Positions 61,666 through 64,000 of a stretch of DNA of 64,000 nt are shown piece by piece. The notes under the pieces are model-generated. The model was not told where the DNA came from. It did not search any database and worked only from the letters and a program-made list of their open reading frames with translations. Position 1 is the first letter of the stretch, and every line of letters starts with the position of its first letter. The translations under genes and the position numbers were made by a program. This DNA is from Bifidobacterium samirii (GTDB lineage: Bacteria; Actinomycetota; Actinomycetes; Actinomycetales; Bifidobacteriaceae), in the NCBI RefSeq assembly GCF_003952945.1, contig NZ_QXGK01000008.1:1-64000 (forward strand). The letters run 5' to 3'.

Positions 61666-62907
61666 ATGACCGCAACCACCAGCCGCAGGACCAAGGGCGC
61701 CGGCAGCGTGTTCAAGGACGACGCCGGCGTCTGGCACTACCGTACCGAACTTCCCCCGGATCCCGCCACCGGCAAACGCCGCCGCATCGAGACCACCGGC
61801 AGGAACAAGACCGACACCCGCGACCGCCACCAGGCCAAGATCGACCGCTACCACCGCGACGGCACCATCCCCACCCGCAGAAGCCCCTACCTGCGCGACT
61901 GGCTCGCCGCGCGGAGCGAACGCCGCCGCGCCGTCCTCAAACCCAACACCTGGTACAGCCAGAACTGCCGCGTCACCACCATCAGCGGCGTCCTGGGCAA
62001 CACGCGTCTGACCGACATCACTCCGGCCCACATCCACGCGCTCGCCGACGCGCTCGCCGACAGGGACCTCTCGCAGGCCACCATCAACGAGCACGTCCGC
62101 TACCTCTCCCAGGCACTGGACGAGGCGGTCCTGGACGAGCTCATCCCGTCCAACCCGTGCCGACGCGTCAAACGGCCACGGCCTGACGAGCGCACCGTCA
62201 CCATCCTCGACGAGCACGAACCCGCCGCGCTGATCCGCGCGGCCACGCAGACCGTACTGGCCGGAGGAGCCCGCGGACCGCACGACGACCCCGAGGACAC
62301 CGCCATGTGGGCGCTCATGTTCGAGCTCGCGTTCGCCACCGGCATGAGGGAGGGCGAACGGTACGCCCTCATGCCCTACGAGCTGGAACTGCGCGACGGC
62401 ACGCCTGGCATCCACGTCCAGCAGCAGCTCCAGGACTACGTGGGCGGTCCCGACGCGTCCATCCCCAGATGGCAGGACGCCGAGCACGTGACCGGAGGCC
62501 TATGGCTGGTCCGCCCCAAAAGCGCCGCCGGCGACCGCTTCGTACCCATCAGCCGCTCCCTGTGGGACCGCCTGTGGGATCGCATCATCGCCTACGGCAT
62601 GGGGCCCCGCCAGTTCGTCTTCCACAACCTGCGCGGCACGCCACTGCGTCACGAACAGGAGATGCGCCGATGGCGGCGCGCCCTCGACGCCGCGGGACTG
62701 CCGTACGTCAGCATCCACAGCGCCCGCCACTGGGCCGCCACCCGCGTCGCCGAATCCGGCGCCGGCGAGGACGAACGCAAGGCCGTCCTCGGACACACCG
62801 ACATCCGCATGACCGCCCGCTACACCCACTGGGGAGCCGGAGCCCTCGGCGACATGATGACCCGCGCCATCCCCACCCTCGCCCCAACCGACACCCAACC
62901 CCAATAA
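61666..62907 (+). CDS. int: phage-type tyrosine integrase
   Basis: About 413 residues. An N-terminal arm-binding AP2-like domain (5-65: GAGSVFKDDAGVWHYRTELP), a SAM-like core-binding domain (72-165) and a catalytic domain with Arg228 (ATGMREGERYAL), H-x-x-R in HSARHWAATR, and LGHTDIRMTARYTHW carrying the second His and the nucleophilic Tyr. GGGAGG precedes ATG 61666; an in-frame GTG at 61636 is an alternative. It has high GC like the host, so transfer probably came from a related genome. Confidence 0.92.
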   Translation: MTATTSRRTKGAGSVFKDDAGVWHYRTELPPDPATGKRRRIETTGRNKTDTRDRHQAKIDRYHRDGTIPTRRSPYLRDWLAARSERRRAVLKPNTWYSQNCRVTTISGVLGNTRLTDITPAHIHALADALADRDLSQATINEHVRYLSQALDEAVLDELIPSNPCRRVKRPRPDERTVTILDEHEPAALIRAATQTVLAGGARGPHDDPEDTAMWALMFELAFATGMREGERYALMPYELELRDGTPGIHVQQQLQDYVGGPDASIPRWQDAEHVTGGLWLVRPKSAAGDRFVPISRSLWDRLWDRIIAYGMGPRQFVFHNLRGTPLRHEQEMRRWRRALDAAGLPYVSIHSARHWAATRVAESGAGEDERKAVLGHTDIRMTARYTHWGAGALGDMMTRAIPTLAPTDTQPQ

Positions 62908-62926
62908 CGTTGGAATCAAGCCCCAC

Positions 62927-62962
62927 CCGTCGGCGTGTCGCCCAAAAATGACACGCCGACGG
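62927..62962. repeat. 13-bp inverted repeat after the integrase gene
   Basis: The perfect arms CCGTCGGCGTGTC and GACACGCCGACGG enclose GCCCAAAAAT. There is no T-run on the plus strand. It may be a terminator, or a site bound by recombination or regulatory proteins of the element. It shares the GACACG hexamer with the 98-bp repeats but is not a copy. Confidence 0.6.
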
Positions 62963-63088
62963 ACACCCAAAACCCCAAACCCTCATAGCCTCCGAGCCCG
63001 CCGACCGGTACACTCCGCCCAATAAGCTGGCATCACGACACGCCGTAGTGACGGGGCCATCAACTAACTCAATCGGAAGGAGCGCACG

Positions 63089-63667
63089 ATGGGAAACCAG
63101 ACGACAATCAACGTGGACGACTTCGGCGCTCCTTCCCGGGCCGCAATCCCCACCATCGAGAACCGGACGATTCCGGCGGAATCGGCCACGGAGACCTTGC
63201 TGAAGACGATTGCGGTGGACGGCCGCGTGACCCTCCCCATCGACGTCGAGGCGGTGATCAAAGCCCTCGGTCTCCAGATGGAATCGCTGCCCCTTACCCC
63301 GACCACGGATGGCCTATTGGTGAAACCGTCCCCAAACGAGCCGTTCAAGGCCGTGGTCAACAATGCGTCGCACGAGCATCGCAGGCGATTCACCTACGCG
63401 CATGAGATAGGCCACTTCGTTCACAAATACCAGGACTACCCCGAAGACGAAAAGACCGGTCTTGTGGAGCGCCGCGACGAACTCTCGTCAAAAGGCATCG
63501 ACCCGGAGGAGATCTGGGCGAACCGATTCGCCGCTGCACTGCTCATGCCCGCATCCATCGTCCGTCATTGCTGGGGCGAAGGACGCACCCGTGACGAACT
63601 CGCCGACATGTTCAACGTGTCGCGTCGCGCCATGGACCTACGCATCGCGACTCTGGGACTCGAATGA
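63089..63667 (+). CDS. ImmA/IrrE family metallopeptidase
   Basis: About 192 residues with zinc motif HEIGH at 105-109 (FTYAHEIGHFVHKYQ) and a downstream EEIWANRFAAALLMP that completes the family pattern. ImmA-type proteases cut the repressors of mobile elements to induce excision. No repressor gene is in view yet. GGAAGGAG sits well before ATG 63089. Overlaps the next ORF by ATGA. Confidence 0.9.
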   Translation: MGNQTTINVDDFGAPSRAAIPTIENRTIPAESATETLLKTIAVDGRVTLPIDVEAVIKALGLQMESLPLTPTTDGLLVKPSPNEPFKAVVNNASHEHRRRFTYAHEIGHFVHKYQDYPEDEKTGLVERRDELSSKGIDPEEIWANRFAAALLMPASIVRHCWGEGRTRDELADMFNVSRRAMDLRIATLGLE

Positions 63668-64000
63668 CGGACGCCATGCAATCAGGGCAAAGCGAGGATG
63701 TGACAGCTCTCAGCATGTATGCCGCAGCTGCATCAGCCCATCGCGAATCCATACTCGCCGATGCCGTGGAGCCTCCGACGGGCGGCATGTCCATCGACGG
63801 CTCCGCAGATGAAGCCACATCCTCAGCAGCGGAATACAACGCGCAGCGTCGCGAATCCGCCCATCTCAGAAAACTCGACGCAAAGAACCAGCGCCGCGAA
63901 CAGGAGAACCAGCTTCGCGTCACCATTGCCCAGCGCATCATCGACTTTGTCGCGGGGCAGCTCGTCCTCACCAACATGCTTGCATGGCTCTATGCCCTTG
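63664..64000 (+). CDS. partial ORF, ImmA-linked protein of unknown function
   Basis: Starts with ATGA overlap on the protease gene and is open to the right edge (112 codons). It begins MTDAMQSGQSEDVTALSMYAAAA, has an acidic Ser/Ala-rich stretch and a charged helical segment (AHLRKLDAKNQRREQENQLR), then IIDFVAGQLVLTNMLAWLYAL, the start of a membrane helix. The layout of a coiled segment before a C-terminal helix suggests a membrane-anchored partner of the protease. No family recognised; C-terminus missing. Confidence 0.65.
   Translation, partial: MTDAMQSGQSEDVTALSMYAAAASAHRESILADAVEPPTGGMSIDGSADEATSSAAEYNAQRRESAHLRKLDAKNQRREQENQLRVTIAQRIIDFVAGQLVLTNMLAWLYAL

Overview
The window is a high-GC, gene-dense actinobacterial chromosome segment, most likely from a Bifidobacterium species. 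The reasons are the parA-scpA-scpB cluster, the DUF3710/DUF3159/TrmA-like block, the ftsK-pgsA-cinA order, a PepC aminopeptidase, a fused two-domain peptide-transport ATPase, and many starts that lie only 6-8 bases after a TANNNT -10 box (apparently leaderless mRNAs). No rRNA, tRNA or CRISPR array was seen.

Layout. 0.2-2.5 kb: chromosome segregation (ParA-like, ScpA, ScpB). 2.8-13.7 kb: a nine-gene exopolysaccharide/capsule operon (Wzz-tyrosine kinase fusion, Wzy-like protein, pyruvyl transferase, Wzx flippase, five glycosyltransferases) with no priming transferase in view. 13.8-16.3 kb: an NrtR-type Nudix-fold regulator, a 31-bp palindrome and a NiaP-like transporter. 16.3-17.5 kb: an MNT/HEPN toxin-antitoxin pair framed by two copies of a 98-bp palindrome. 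17.6-23.9 kb: typA, a membrane protein, pheA, tyrA, a small conserved gene and xerC. 24.1-30.2 kb: an oligopeptide ABC transporter. 30.4-41.9 kb: pepC, exonuclease III, DUF3710/DUF3159/RNA methyltransferase, a short lipoprotein, a P-type ATPase and aconitase.

41.9-48.2 kb is the most unusual part. The same 98-bp palindrome occurs five more times, once in every gap, so that nicotinamidase+GNAT, a DUF559-like nuclease, an amine-dehydrogenase-like enzyme and a DUF262+RAMA restriction-type protein each sit between two copies. Together with the MNT/HEPN pair this suggests a modular array of accessory or defence cassettes separated by a non-autonomous repeat.

48.2-61.4 kb returns to core genes: a two-component system, a DUF5067-like membrane-anchored protein, a Bax-inhibitor-like protein, an EamA transporter, a small alarmone synthetase divergent from miaB-miaA, ftsK, pgsA and cinA. 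From about 61.4 kb an integrase, an ImmA/IrrE protease and a truncated ORF begin a mobile element that continues past the right edge.
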